A DNA stretch of 64,000 nt from positions 203,891,013-203,955,012 of the forward strand of contig OY755038.1 in the NCBI GenBank assembly GCA_963576565.1. Reading direction: 5' to 3'. The notes beneath the pieces are model-generated. The model was not told where the DNA came from, did not search any database, and saw only the letters and a list, made by a program, of their open reading frames with translations. Shown here piece after piece: positions 8,863 through 21,315 of this stretch. The position numbers and the translations under genes were made by a program. The first letter of the stretch is position 1. The number at the start of each line of letters is the position of its first letter. This stretch comes from Aspidapion aeneum (Eukaryota; Arthropoda; Insecta; Coleoptera; Brentidae).

Positions 8863-11800
8863 CTGCAAGATAGAAATAAATGGATCCATTCAGCCTTAAA
8901 AACAATTTTTTGTAAATATCCCACAAACGAAAGGTCCTACGAAGCTTTTGGTTATAACAAATTATTGAGAAAAATGTGTTCTACTATATTCAGAACACCT
9001 ATATACATAATATTCCAATACCCACGGTAACTGCCCATTCATGATGCAAACATGAGAGCCTTGGGGTCTTTAAGCAAAAAAGACCTGATTGGTTGCTTTT
9101 AAAGCCATTGGACATTAGGAGTTATTTCCATATAGTACGTATTATTGCAATACCTACGGTACCTTACGATGCAGAATGCAAACATATTTGAAATAGCAAT
9201 ATCAATGGATATAAGTCTATCCTCTTTGCGGTCCTTAAGGTACAATGTCCTGATTGGTTATACTTTTACGCATATGAATATTATTTTATTTTTGTATTCG
9301 TTACGTCAAATCATCGGCGTACAGTTCACAAAAACTCTATCTATGTGAATTTGATATCCGTGCATTTTTGGTACCTTTATTTCTGAATGTTTTCATCAAA
9401 CCCCAACCATTGTGTAAATAGGTAACAGGGAGTATTGGAATATTACGTATATGAGAACACCGCATATTAATGCGATAATCCGTTAAAAAGCATTTTTTCC
9501 ACAGTCAAGAAACTGTCATTAGGATTAATGGATTTTGAGCAAAATTTAATCACCTCCTTACAGTGTCAAACACTATTTTTCATAAAAATCTCATGAAAAC
9601 TGGTTTAGCTGTTCCGGAGCTTTCATGAGTCGGACATACATACACACACACGGACAGACGTTACGATGAGATTGCTAAGATATATGTAAATATGTACAGG
9701 GTGTTCCCTCGTTGATTGTATTGAATGGGAAACTTAGTTATTTTAGAAGATACAGACCCATATACGTAATATTCCAATACTCCCTGTTACCTATTTACAC
9801 AATGGTTAGCGTTTGATGCAAACATTCAGAAATAAAGGTACGAAAAATGCACAGACACCAAATTTACATAGATAGGGTTTTTTATCAACTGTACGCCGAT
9901 GATTTGAAGTAACGAATACAAGAATAAAATAATATTCATTCGTAAAAGTATAACCAATCAGGACATTTTATCTTAAAGACCGCAAAGAGGATAGAGTTAT
10001 ACCCATTGATATTGCTATTTCAAATATGATTGCATTCTGCATCGTAAGATACCGTAGGTATTGCAATAATACGTACTATATGAACATAATATGCATGTCT
10101 TACCAACCAATAAGGTCTTTTTTGCTTAAAGACCCCAAGGCCCTCGTGTCTGCATCATGAATGGGCAGTTACCGTGGGTATAGGAATATTATGTATATGT
10201 ACAGACCTGAGAATATCACATTACTGTTCTAGAATTTCGAGATCTAAAAAAATATGTCAAAATTTGTAGTTTTGGAGCTACGAGGGAAAATTCGAAAATC
10301 CCTAATTCTAGAAATCTGTCACATCTTTGTTATTAGTGTATTTTGTTAGAACTTCTCTACAAACGGTGGATCCTGTCAATAAAATGACGTTAAATTTTTG
10401 CTCCGACGAGTCGGATTCGAAATTTCAGAAAAAAAAATTATAAGTTAAATACGCACCTCGATTTTATTTTCAAGTTTTTGTCCCCAATTAACCCCTAGCT
10501 AAAAAAAATCTAAATCTGTATTTCTTTTCTTAATTTTTTTCTGAAATCTCGAATTCGACTCGACAATCAAGTGTCTGTAGAGAAGTTTCAATCGACTTGA
10601 AATATCTGCCCTAATAACGGATTTCTAGGATTCCAAATTGTTGAATTTTCCCTTGTAGCTTTAAAAGTCAAAGGCGAGAAAAAAAAATTTGTCTCAAAAT
10701 TTGAGGACATTAATGTGAAATCCCCAGGACTGGTATTCTCATGAATTGGCTTAAAAACGTTACGTTTTGAAAACGCTAAGCGAAACGCACAGCACCCTTC
10801 TCGTATGGCATTTGCGCTGACCAATCGAATTTGTTATTTACGTTGGTAAATGCGCCCTTGAGATGGAACTTACAAAGCATCCTTCAAATTCTCGCTTTTT
10901 GTTCATGTTTTTTTACATTTGTGGCATACATTAGAGATTTTTTTTACCACAGTTAGTTATTTTTGTTATTTATTGATAACAACATCGAAAATCTAGAGAA
11001 GGTGATGGTTAGAAATGGTTTTAATAAGAAATGTTGGGCTAGCGGTGTCTTAACATGATTGTAATGACCCCTACACTCCTAGGGTATAATAATAAAGGTT
11101 ATATAGAGGTAAACCATAAATTTTCATCAAATTCTAACAACTAAAATAAAGTTTTAAAAAAACATTTAGTTAAAAATCTTCAATAATTTTTTTTTTTAAT
11201 TTTAATTTTTTAAAGTTTTTGCACGACCACCACCATTTCATTGTTCCAACTGAATACACTTGCTTATACTAGGGTGTTTCCAATAAGGCTCAAATGCTCG
11301 GTTACCTACACTACAGGGTACCTTTACATATAGAAGTGTAGAAAACTTGCTCATAAACAATTTTTAATTATTCATTTATCTGTACCACTTAAATAGATTC
11401 CAGAGGGGAGAGAAATACAGTAAATCTTTATTCGCAAACTCCTTAAAATCCTTCATTTCTACCTTGAAGAATAAGAGGTAGCTATTTTGGCCTTAATGTA
11501 CTTAAAGTATAGGCTGAAGGCCTCCTTTAACCACTATAAATACAAAATTGACCAAAAAAATTTATAACTGTGTGCATAATACTTTTTAATAGGTTTGAAT
11601 TTTTTAAAAACGCCAATCGATTTCCAAAAACAGATGCCAATTGGTAGGTGTTTTTAAACACGGTTACCGTTTTAAAAAAATGCTCAGGGCAATCGTATGT
11701 GAATACCATTTTTTTGCACTTTTGGTCAGGCGCTTAGCGTATTTGACGTCATAAAACAGTGAGCGTCTTAAAAACACTATGCGTTTTTCATTACGAGAAT

Positions 11801-14800
11801 ACCTGTCCAGGTCTCTCTCTTTTATAATAACTGAGTTTCCCATTCAATACCATCAAAAATGGGACACCCTGTACACCCAAATAACACATTTTCAGCGTTA
11901 TGTAAAAAAAACTATCAAAAACAATACATTGCTGCATAGGCTAGGAAGGTAAAAATGCAATTATAATGTTTTTAAATTAAATTTTACATATTTTGAAATA
12001 AAACAAAACCGTTTAGCTGGGAAGTCATACAAAAAAACTAAAAAAAAAAAAATAAAAAAGTTATTATGGTGAATGCGGGAGAGTTGCCGCACTTTTTGAA
12101 ATATAGCTGTAACATCTGTAAGTCTTGAGATTTTTTTTGTTTAAAATGAATCAATCGACAGGTACTGCGTTAAACTTTAATAAAATACAAAAAGAAAAAA
12201 TATATGTAAGAAAACATAAACATAGCAATTTTATTTTTAATAATGTCGCCATCTCTCCCACATTGCTGGGGGAGATGCCACGTGAAAGTAGGAGAGACGC
12301 CGCTGTAACCGTTTCTCTAAAGAACCTCTAATTTTCATTTTTTCCTTAATTCGAGTCTGGAACAGATGTTACAAACTTCACCATACATGGTGCACATGTA
12401 GCCATTTTAAGCATTTAATACATTGTAACCAATCCACTTTTTTAGTTGTTGTTGCCTAAACTTCGAAGCAGTCCACGCAGCGTTCCTGGTTTCCATTTTT
12501 CTTTTTGACTAGAGGTTCATCATCACTGTCACTCCATTGAATTTTTTCTCGGTCTTCTTGAAAATGCGGCAACTGTCTTTTTTATTGCGGGAGATACCGC
12601 ACCTGATTATCAAGGTCACAGATTTAAAACGCAACAAAATACGGCATGGCACCTGTAAACATAACCCCAAAATACTGAATAAAAGACACGAATGTGAAAA
12701 AAAATTACCATATTGCAAAGAACCACACTTATTAGGACAGTACTTAAAATTTTGCTAAGAAAATTTTACCTTCCTGTAGTAAATTCAAGGATTGCAAGCG
12801 ATATTTTAGAAAACTAAATGATGAACTCTGAATGTGGGCATACTTGGTTGCCTATGTTATAGCGTAGTCATTGAATTACGTGAAAAGCGGCGTCTCTCCC
12901 TCCGCGGCAACTCTCCCGCATTTACCCCACTACCAGGGGAAAATTTCATAAAATTAGCTTAGGTAAGGTACTTGTCCCAATTATTTTCAGTGACCCATGT
13001 GTTGTCACTTTTCATTTTGTTTTGGCAAAATTAAGAAAAAATAATGCCCATAAACTGTGATATTTATTTTTTTTTAATAGAAACCAAAACTGAGGTGACA
13101 GAGTTTCAGACATAAATAGTGACAAAAGTTGGAACATCGATATTTGCTAGGTATTTTCTAAAATTGCTAGATGGTTTAAATTTAGTTTTTCGTGTGTATT
13201 TTAGACTTTCTTTCATTTTTCCCAAAACAGAGGGGTGACAGTGATTTGGACATATTTTTTACTTTGACCCACTTTTCCTTATTGCTTTAAAAAGGTGCTG
13301 AATTTTAAGATTTATTCCTGAATCTTTCAAAATACTTTAAACAATCACTAAAGTATATCTTTATTAAAACTTATAAAATTTAATTTTTTTATTTAAAAAA
13401 ATTTAAACATTATTTTGTTTTGTTATTAAGTAATTAGGTATCTACATGTAGTTTTATATTTTAAAATAAAGATATGACCAAAAGTGGGACATGTGTTGAC
13501 GAGAAGAAAAACAGTGCCAATCAAACTTAGAAACACCTGTAAATATATTTTTTTATTATTTGCATTTAATAGAAGATTCTCAAGTAACGAAGTAATAATT
13601 TAAAATATTTATGTCTTTTAAAAACTCGCGCATTTTTTATCTATTTAATTTTAAAACTAAGCTTAGTGTGAAAATTTGGGACAAGTACCCTACCAATGTT
13701 TCTTACTTCTCTGGTAAAGATTGTCTCTCTTTATCATACTCTTCATCATTGAACTCGTGCCTTGGGGCCTCACACAATTTCTCCAGTTTTTTCTGTTTGC
13801 GTACCTTTGCCTCTTTTTCACGGTCAGCTTGATTTGAAATCCATTTTTTCAATCTGAAATTAAAAAAAAAATAAAAATATCTGTTGTACCAGTTTCCTTG
13901 AGTTTGAATTTCGTAAGTTTGTTTGATTTAGTATCATAGCACAAGGAAAATACTCTGCCAATCTATGGGCACCTAAGCTCACACTAGGTACTATAGTTAT
14001 AGTGTACGTGTGAGCTAATATAACTAAAAACTGACATATATTTTATTGAAATCCAGACTCAATTACCTTTCGTTTGATACCACACAAGCCATGTTTTGAC
14101 TTAAACTTCAATTTTTCAAATCTACCCCCACCTTTTTTTTTAAACTAAAATGTATTTTGTTTAACTCCAGACTCAATTACCTTTCGTTTGATATCACACA
14201 CGCCATATTTCCACATAAACACTAATTTTTTAAATTTACCCCCACCCTTTTTTTAAAGTAAAATGTATTTTATTTAACTCCAGACGCAATTACCTTTCGT
14301 TTGATATCACACACGCCATATTTTTACATAAACTCTAATTTTTGAAATATACCCCCACCCTTTTATTTGGCTTGTGTTTGGTGGATTTTGTTCATTTTTA
14401 AATGGGACCATCTCGACCCAAAACCCAGCATAGGTACCAAATTTCATTAAAATCGGGCAAGCGGTTTTTGAGTTATGCGCGTTGGTCGTTACAGACAGAC
14501 ATACAGACAGACAAACAGACAGACAGACGGCGCAACAAAAAAGTTTCAAACTCAATCAATCTGAAACGCAAAGATATATAAAAATTTTTGAAATCGGAGC
14601 AACTTTTTTTTTTCTCGAAAAAATTAGGATCACTATAGCTCACACTACTATAGTATAGTAGTAGTGTGAGCTAAAAAAAGTATGTTATCTTCAAAAATTT
14701 TGACAGGGTATTAAAAATTATCTAAAAAAAAAACAATTTATTATGAAAATAAACTTATTAAAATTATTAAATAATTTAAGTGGGTATAATTTCAATTTTA

Positions 14801-15804
14801 ATATTTTTTTAAAAGTCAAAATTTGTTTTTATTTATTATATTTCATACATAAAATATTTACTCTTAAATTTAATATAAAACTATCTGCTATAAATAATGC
14901 AAATAATTTTTTTTTGTCACAACCTGTAAACATCTGCCAATCTGCTATGACAGTGGCCAGCCTTCTATCTAGGAGTAGGACAGAAAAGCGTAAAACCAAC
15001 GTTGCCGGTTTACCGAAAATATCAGTATAGGCCGCGACTCGATTCGCGAAAGGCCAATTTAGTCAGTTTTATTTAAAAAATAATATTAATAAATGGGGTG
15101 ATACACAACCAGAATAATACATTAAAATTCTGCTTGTTCCTAAAAGGTTTACATTCAGTAAAGTCAATTTTCTTTGAAAGATAAACTTACAAATCTCCAG
15201 GTAAGCTACCCATTATTTAATTTTAGTTCTTTTGATGCATTTTAAGTCCAACTATAAAAAAATACTCTGCCAATGTATGGGTCCCTAAGCTCACACTAGG
15301 TACTATAGTCATAGTGTACTTGTGAGCATATATAACTAAAAACTGAAATATATTTTATTTAACTCCAGACTAAATGACCTTTCGTTTGATACCACACAAG
15401 CCATGTTCTGACTTAAACTCAAATTTTTAAAATCTGACTCCGGACTCAATTACCTTTCGTTTGATATCACACACGCCATATTTTCACGTAAACTCTAATT
15501 TTTGAAATCTACCCCCACCCTTTTTTTTAAACTCAAATGTATTTTAATTAATTCCAGATTCAATTATCTTTCGTTTGATATCACACACGTCATATTTTCA
15601 CATAAACTCAAATTTTTTAAATCTATCCCCACCCTTTTATTTGGCTTGTGTTCGGTGAATTTTGTTTATTTTTAAAAGGGACCATCTCGACGCAAGACCC
15701 AGCCTAGGTACCAAATTTCATTGAAATTGGTCAAGCGGTTTTTAAGTTATGCGCGTTGGTCGTTACAGACAGACATACAGACAGACAGACCGACAGACAG
15801 ACAA

Positions 15805-15853
<49 letters not shown>

Positions 15854-18800
15854 ATCATCTGAAACACAAAGATATATAAAAATTTTAAAAATCGGAGCAA
15901 CTTTTTTTTCTTGAAAAAATTAGGATCACGATAGCTCACACTACTACAGTATAGTAAATGTGTGAGCTAAAGGGTAATGATGGACTACAGTGACACAGCA
16001 TGAGTAGGGGACGCAGTAGGGGAAGCGAGACCCTAGGGCGCGGCAGAGGTGGTGTGAAGCCTCAATAGTAGGTCCGCTGACGTGATTGAGTACTTTTTCT
16101 AGACAAATATCAACCTTATGAGCAGTCATTTCTTGAATTAATGCTTTGGAGACAATATTTTCAGTAAGTATTGGAGGAATAACACTTTAAATCCTCGCAG
16201 CCGAAAATATATACAAAGATAACTTTTTTGATTACTAAAAACCTACAGAAAAAAGTTTGAGTCCGGAAAAATATGCTGCAGGCAGCAAAAATCTTTTCAT
16301 GTTAAACAGAGACACCTTAGGAATTTTTTATCTTTCTAGAACAATGCTGCACTTTTTGTGAAAGAGCGACACGCGCCACAGGCAAGATGTTTTACAATAC
16401 AAAAAGAAAATTTTTAAACAAAAATCGATACAAGTAAAATTATGCATAGCTGATAGTTTTAAGGTAAAAATGGTTAAATAATACTTTTAACCCTTTCTTT
16501 TTAACGAAAATCTAATGCCAACCATATACTTCTGTATCATATTGGGTTAAAATCGTTTGAGGTGTTTTTGATTTATCGTGTGTATTCAAACAATCAATTA
16601 ATTTTATTCGCCGATTTCGGTGTTTTAGGACCTAAAACTCACATTTAATAAAATTTATAAAATAAAATTTTCAAGTTTTTAATAGTCCCCTTGAGAAGGA
16701 ATTCACTCTCGCAATACATGTACAAAATGTGGTTCCATTATTTCTCTTTACTTTTCATTACTTGTCATTACTATTCATTATTATTCATTGTTATTCATTA
16801 CTCACATTATTTGACATTTTTCATAGTAATGGGCAATACATGTACAGAAAATGGGTAGGTAGTGAATTCCCCCTCGAGTCCACTCTTGTATGGTGGACTA
16901 AAAATCAAGTCATGTAATAATTCTCACCCTAAACATATGTTTCAGGTTGTCTGCCCCTTCACAACTGTGACCACTTGCATCTGCAGTTATTTATCAAGGT
17001 TACCTTTGGCAACGCTGGAACGCTTTCGAAGGGAATCGGGCGTATCGCAGTCTCTTTTTTATCCTACTACACTATGTCGGTTTAGAACATTTTTCTACGT
17101 TGTCCGACGCCTATTCTCCACCTCCTTCGATCCTGACAATCATCTTCTGTCAGATTCTTTTGACTCATTGATCTTTGGATTGACTGTTGCCATTCTAGTT
17201 TAGGACGTCCTCTTTTTCTGCGCCCTACTGGTTGCCACTCTAGGACCTGTTTTGGTAATCTTTCGTCGTTCATCCGTTGTACATGGCCGTACCATATCAA
17301 TTACCTTTTAGTGATGTCATCCGTTATGCTTCCCTCGATTCCCATTCTTTCTTTTATGATCTCATTTCTTATGTGATCTAATCTAGATATTCTCATTGAT
17401 CTTCTTATTGCCTTCATTTCGACATTTTCCATCTTTGTTTTATATTTTTTTGTTACGCGACAAGTCTCTATTCCATACAACAGCGTGCTTTTTACCATTG
17501 TTTCATATATGTTAAATTTTACATTCTTTCTTATTTCTGTGCTCCATAAAATACTGTTAAGACATCCAATAACCTTTTTTGCTTTTACTATTCTTTTTTC
17601 CAATTCTTTACAGTCTGTTCCTGTCTTATCAAATGTAACACCCAAGTATACATACTCATTGCATGGAGATATTGTTTGTCCATTGGCTAGTTCTAACTCA
17701 CTGGATTCGTTTTCCAATACATAAGTACTGTGTCTTGTCCACGTTCACTGTTAGTCCCCACTTTTGGTATTCTTCCGTTAACTTTCTCATCATGTACTCC
17801 ATGTCTTCTTTATCATTAGCTACAATAACTTGGTCATCAGCAAACTGTAGTGTGTGTATATAGTAAATCGGTCATTAAGTTGTGTTCCCATGCCGTGCAC
17901 TTTACGTTTCCAGTTTTTTAGAGCCACTGCGATATATATTTTAAAAAGAGTTGGAGAGATACAACATCCCTGTCTTAAGCCTTTTGTTACCAGGAATTCT
18001 TTTGAAAGTCGATTTCCAGTTTTAATTTTAGATTTTGACCCTTTGTATAGTTTTTTTATCGCTTTTATGTATGTATGATTGATATTAGTTTGTTCCAACA
18101 CCGTCCATAATTTTTCTACTGGAACAGTATCATATGCTTTTTGTAGGTCCACAAAGGTAACATGAGTCTCTATATTTCTGGTGCTTCTTTTCTCAATTAC
18201 TTGTTTAAGACAGAAAACATTATTAAGACAGAAAACATTATTATTTTTTATCCTCCTATAGAAATTAAGCACAATAGATGTGGACACATGGTATATAAAT
18301 ACTTGTACTGAGGCTTGCACTTAGAATCTGCTGAAATTTCTGTTTGTTACAATTTTACTACTACATATCTACCTATTATATTATATAAAATGATAAGCTG
18401 CACACATGAAGATTTACGGGGTGCCCACATCATTTCTCAAAAAAAAAATCTCTGGCTTTCCCTGACCAACTTATGAAAATATCCCTGACCATTAACAAAA
18501 CAAACCATAAAAAAAGGAAGAAAAAATCAGCCTCTGTAAATTAATTTCCGAGAACAATAAAAACATTTAAATAACACTATAGGTACAATACATCATGTAT
18601 TAGTTAGGTATTCTCGAGGGGTGAACAGCTCTCACAATCGGTGTACACATTTCTCACAACACAATCTTTACACAATCCCTTCCAATCACTCACAATCTGT
18701 CACAATCTTACCGCAATCCTTCACAATCCCTCACAATCTATACACAATCCATCCCAATCACTCACAATCTTTCACACTCCTTCATCCCACAATCCTTCAC

Positions 18801-21315
18801 AATCTTTACACAGTCTGTCCCAATCACTCACAATCTGACCACAGTCCTTCACAGTCCCTTGCAAAGGAACCTATAGACATGATGACCTTTTTGTTTTTTT
18901 TTTTTTTTTGGTGATGGGCTGTCGTCCCCCCGCCTCTTCTCAGGCACGCTACACCGCTGCACAGTCCTCCACAATCCCTCACAATCTTACTACCACAATC
19001 CCTCAATATCTTAGCAAAAGATTGTGGATTTTCACAATGGGTGTACACATTTAGGGTTACCTGTTCACCCCTCGGGTATTCTTAAATCATACAAAAGGTA
19101 ACATTACTAATATTGCATTATCACCACATTAACACTAAAAACAGGAAAAAGGAACTTTTGTTTTAAAAATGATTAAGAAAATTTAAACATACATTTTGTT
19201 CATTCAACTGTTAGTTAATAATTGAAAAAATGCCTTGGGATGTTAAAAGCTTTTTAAGCATTTTCTTCTTTTTTTCAATTTTGAAGTTTTGTTTTTTTCT
19301 CTAATATTAGATACATAATATTTTTTACCCACCAACTAAATTCAGGAAAAATATCATGGTCTAGCCAAAGTTTGTTAAACATGCACTTTTTGTTAACCAT
19401 ATTTTATTTTATTTATGAAATATTAAAAAGCAATGACAGAATGGTCAGCTATTCCTACCAAAAAAATTAATTTTTAGACAAAATAAAAACACACAAAGCA
19501 TATAAGTGCTCATATAAAGCTTTTCATTTTTAGGCAAGAGGTCTAAGGCGAGGTCTGTGTAGATATATAATCTGGATAAAATCATCCATAGGTATGTTTT
19601 ACCTTTTCTCCTCATTGATATCCCTCAACCTTCTGCCACTTAAATCTCTGCAAGCCTCCCTATTGGTTGTCTTCTCAATCTGGGCCCCAATCGCTCTCAG
19701 CATAGAACCAAATCCGCCTTTGCCACCAAAAGTTCTTGGAATGATGTGTATAATTTCATTTAGTGGAACTACATCATTTTGAAGAAGTTTGCCATTGGAA
19801 AGTAGATAATATTCTTGAGAAACAAGACCCTATAAACAATAATTATTTTAAGGTGGCCCCTAGACAGTCAATAATATTGTGCAATACAGTGAAGTTTGCA
19901 TATAGTGAACCCATTTATAATGAACACTCACTTATAGCAAACCCTGTTCAAAATACCCAAAAAATTTTTTACTCAGGTATATAATAGTCTATATGTCTTC
20001 TTATAGTAAACCTCAGATATAGTGAACCAGTTTCTGTGCAATCTTTGAGTTAATTATATCCGAACTTTACTGTATTATAAATTGTGCAATATTATTGACT
20101 ATCTAGGCTTAAGGCCGCTTGACATGGAGCAATTTGACTTGCATTGCATTGCAATTTGCAAGAAACTCTGTTTTGGATATGCACATTTTCAAACCAGCTG
20201 ATAAAGTGCAAGGCTTGCAAATGTTGCAAATTTATAGGTCTGGGGCGATTTCTATTGCTGAAAGGCCTGCAATGCTAGGGAATTCTGGTGACAAATCTAT
20301 AGTTACTTTTGTTTTCCTACATATTTGACCCACCATCGAATCATCTTTGCACTGTTTTCCATCATCCCACAGCAAACAAGCTGCAGCAATTAATAAATAT
20401 TTTTATTAGCTTTATTTATTTTTATGTTGATATTTAACAGACAAAATTTTTAAAATTAAAACCATAGAGAAAGAAATTAAAATAAAACTGTAAAATGAAA
20501 ACAAGATATTGGAGTTTAGAAACTTTAAGAAGTTTGTACAGACAGACAGACAGAATGGTGCATTGAGGGTGTCAAACTAATATGCTGTTTGTTTACATTT
20601 TCCAGCTGAAATTTTCCTATTTTAGCTGTGCTTGGCAAACCTTTGCAATTAAAATAGACTTGCACCATGTCAATGGACCAGCAAGTATCATTGCTTGCAA
20701 TCTTTCGACCTTGCAAGTTATTGCTGCAAGATTTTATTGCTTGATGTCAAGCAGCCTTTAGCATTAAGGTTGCACAATGATTGAGCAAAAGACTAAATAT
20801 GTTTAAATTTTATTGCACAATTTTTTCATATTAGTGAAGTGAAGTTATTATTGTGCAATATTGTTTAGTTTTTAGGGGTCCAAAAATATGTTTATGAGCT
20901 TTCAATATTATTGTATATTGACTGTTTGAGCTCAACAGGTGATTCAAAATTGCATTAAAAAAATATTATGCAATATTATAATAGATCAAGGGGCCCTCTT
21001 ATTGTAAAGTGTTCCTTAGTCAACATATTATGATTATATTAAAGCAGTAAGGCAACATTTTTTCCAGGTTTTTTCTAAGAAATATGAAAAATGATGAAAT
21101 TAGCATTTTTGGGGAACCATAAAGTCTTTTATAGAAACTAATAAAAAATTCGACTTTTAGTGGCCATAAACAATAGGCAACAACAAAAAAATACTGATAG
21201 GAACAGCCCAAACCTAAAAACTTACCACCTCTAAAAAAACTTGTTGCTGAACTTTTGCTACACTAAATTCACTGAAAACTCGCAAAGAATGTCTCTTGCC
21301 TTTTATGAATTCCAT
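8752..21315 (-). CDS. SDE2: SDE2, replication-stress/splicing regulator (5' four exons; 3' end not found)
   Basis: Four minus-strand exons join in frame: 21226-21315, 19603-19829, 13707-13853 and 8752-8862 (191 complete codons). The encoded protein starts with a ubiquitin-like domain of about 66 residues. It ends in GGKGG (residues 65-69), the known processing site of the family, where a deubiquitinase cuts after the first GG. The conserved SDE2 body follows: [36 protein letters not shown], a basic coiled-coil-like [19 protein letters not shown], then [12 protein letters not shown] and a lysine-rich, NLS-like stretch. In other species SDE2 acts in the nucleus on PCNA-linked replication-stress signalling and on spliceosome function. 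All four exons have good splice sites and compatible phases. The C-terminal SAP-like part should follow below 8752 but I could not find it; it may lie left of the window. Confidence 0.88.
9001..9452. mobile_element. MITE of about 450 bp, copy A
   Basis: Ends are ATATACATAATATTCCAATA and, inverted, TATTGGAATATTACGTATAT. The body includes GCATCATGAATGGG or its complement, GACCGCAAAGAGG and TGATTGGTTGC. Copy A is opposite in orientation to copies B (9760-10198) and C (30044-30486). It lies in the 4.8-kb SDE2 intron and has no coding sequence. Confidence 0.8.
9453..9759. repeat. Dispersed repeat fragment between MITE copies A and B
   Basis: Contains a fragment of a family also seen at 42500-42980 and 54030-54530 (GATTTTGAGCAAAAT, a CATACACACACACGG tract, then ACAGGGTGTTCCC near 9697). 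No gene. Confidence 0.5.
9760..10198. mobile_element. MITE of about 450 bp, copy B
   Basis: Same family as copy A in reversed orientation. Terminal TATACGTAATATTCCAATAC pairs with GTATAGGAATATTATGTATA. Confidence 0.8.
10199..12063. other. Intronic AT-rich DNA with dispersed repeat pieces
   Basis: No ORF or splice-bounded exon was recognised. A reversed piece of the CTTCCTAGC...ATAACGC repeat family lies at about 11868-11960, with ACACCCTGTA at its edge. Homopolymer A/T tracts are frequent. Confidence 0.5.
12068..12927. mobile_element. TIR element with GCGGGAGA subterminal motifs
   Basis: The left end GAATGCGGGAGAGTTGCCGC (about 12071) is mirrored by GCGGCAACTCTCCCGCATTT (about 12902). Further GGGAGA(T)..CCGC copies lie inside (about 12255-12300 and 12588-12602). 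It is non-coding and about 860 bp, within the SDE2 intron. Confidence 0.75.
12961..13696. mobile_element. TIR element abutting the SDE2 exon 3 donor
   Basis: The left end AGGTAAGGTACTTGTCCCAA is mirrored by TTGGGACAAGTACCCTACC at the right, which stops about 10 bp from exon 3. The interior is AT-rich with repeated GGGACA/TGTCAC motifs and no coding sequence. Confidence 0.6.
13707..13853 (-). CDS. SDE2: SDE2 exon 3
   Basis: One base, 48 codons and two bases, between acceptor TTTCAG and donor GTAAGA. It encodes the charged helix and the [14 protein letters not shown] segment typical of the family. A TIR element ends about 11 bp from the donor. Confidence 0.88.
13948..14673. mobile_element. Non-autonomous element with hairpin ends and tandem core, copy 1
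   Basis: Starts with ACTCTGCCAAT and a hairpin built on AGCTCACACTA / TGTGAGCT, then direct repeats of about 115 bp (CTTTCGTTTGATA..CACAC, then TACCCCCACCC). A GTTATGCGCGTTGG box with an (ACAG)n tract follows, and it ends in a second TAGCTCACACTA...TAGTGTGAGCTA hairpin. Copy 2 at 15259-15970 has the same order. It may be Helentron-like; unproven. Confidence 0.6.
15259..15970. mobile_element. Non-autonomous element with hairpin ends and tandem core, copy 2
   Basis: Same architecture as copy 1, with a longer (ACAG)n run at about 15766-15850. Confidence 0.6.
15971..16689. other. Intronic sequence without recognised features
   Basis: No exon, TIR or repeat that I can name. A short GC-rich patch at about 16000-16080 has no credible coding frame. 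Confidence 0.4.
16690..16878. mobile_element. Small TIR element, 189 bp
   Basis: The left end CTTGAGAAGGAATTCAC is mirrored by GTGAATTCCCCCTCGAG, and GCAATACATGTACA occurs near both ends. The core is a degenerate ATTCATTATT tandem array. Confidence 0.6.
16950..18260 (-). mobile_element. Truncated LINE reverse transcriptase, minus strand
   Basis: The minus strand encodes a [19 protein letters not shown], then [13 protein letters not shown] (about 17960-18150), a broken DDQVIVAN active-site region (about 17820-17840), and the thumb and C-terminal part with [18 protein letters not shown] and a [13 protein letters not shown] end (17082-17720). At least two frame interruptions separate these blocks. 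It is 5'-truncated and lies in the SDE2 intron between exons 2 and 3. The family is RTE-like by style, uncertain. Confidence 0.8.
18615..19074. mobile_element. hAT-like MITE with TCACAATC minisatellite core
   Basis: TIR CGAGGGGTGAACAG / CTGTTCACCCCTCG is flanked by the 8-bp duplication GGTATTCT (18607-18614 and 19075-19082). The interior is an array of short CACAATC-containing units on both sides of a poly-T and GC-rich patch (about 18890-18960). Non-coding. Confidence 0.85.
19603..19829 (-). CDS. SDE2: SDE2 exon 2 (GGKGG cleavage site)
   Basis: 75 codons plus two bases, between acceptor TTTATAG and donor GTAAAAC. It carries the end of the ubiquitin-like domain, GGKGG and the most conserved SDE2 block. 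Confidence 0.9.
19859..20107. mobile_element. TIR element 29 bp from the SDE2 exon 2 acceptor
   Basis: A 27-bp inverted repeat (19859-19885 and 20081-20107, containing AATAATATTGTGCAAT) bounds 249 bp. Inside is a TACAGTGAAGTTT ... ACTTTACTGTA pair, suggesting a nested pogo-like remnant. Confidence 0.7.
20112..20757. mobile_element. PIF/Harbinger-like MITE, 646 bp
   Basis: TIR AGGCCGCTTGACAT / ATGTCAAGCAGCCT with TTA on both sides (20109-20111 and 20758-20760), as expected for a TWA target. It is rich in TTGCAA and TGCATTGCA motifs and has no transposase. A 97-bp relative lies at 61944-62040. Confidence 0.75.
20758..21225. other. Rest of SDE2 intron 1
   Basis: Holds further ATTGTGCAATATT motifs related to the element at 19859, otherwise nothing recognisable. 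Confidence 0.4.
21226..21315 (-). CDS. SDE2: SDE2 exon 1 (start codon)
   Basis: The ATG is at 21315-21313 on the minus strand, giving 30 codons with phase 0 at donor GTAAG (21221-21225). It encodes the first half of the ubiquitin-like fold. No other upstream ATG in frame looks better; the start is inferred. Confidence 0.8.

Noticed and set aside
10588..12758. Several 60-80 codon ORFs
   Set aside because: Composition and position inside repeats and an SDE2 intron give no coding support.
15766..15850. (ACAG)n tract as a stand-alone microsatellite locus
   Set aside because: It sits at a fixed position inside both copies of the hairpin-ended element, so it is part of that element.
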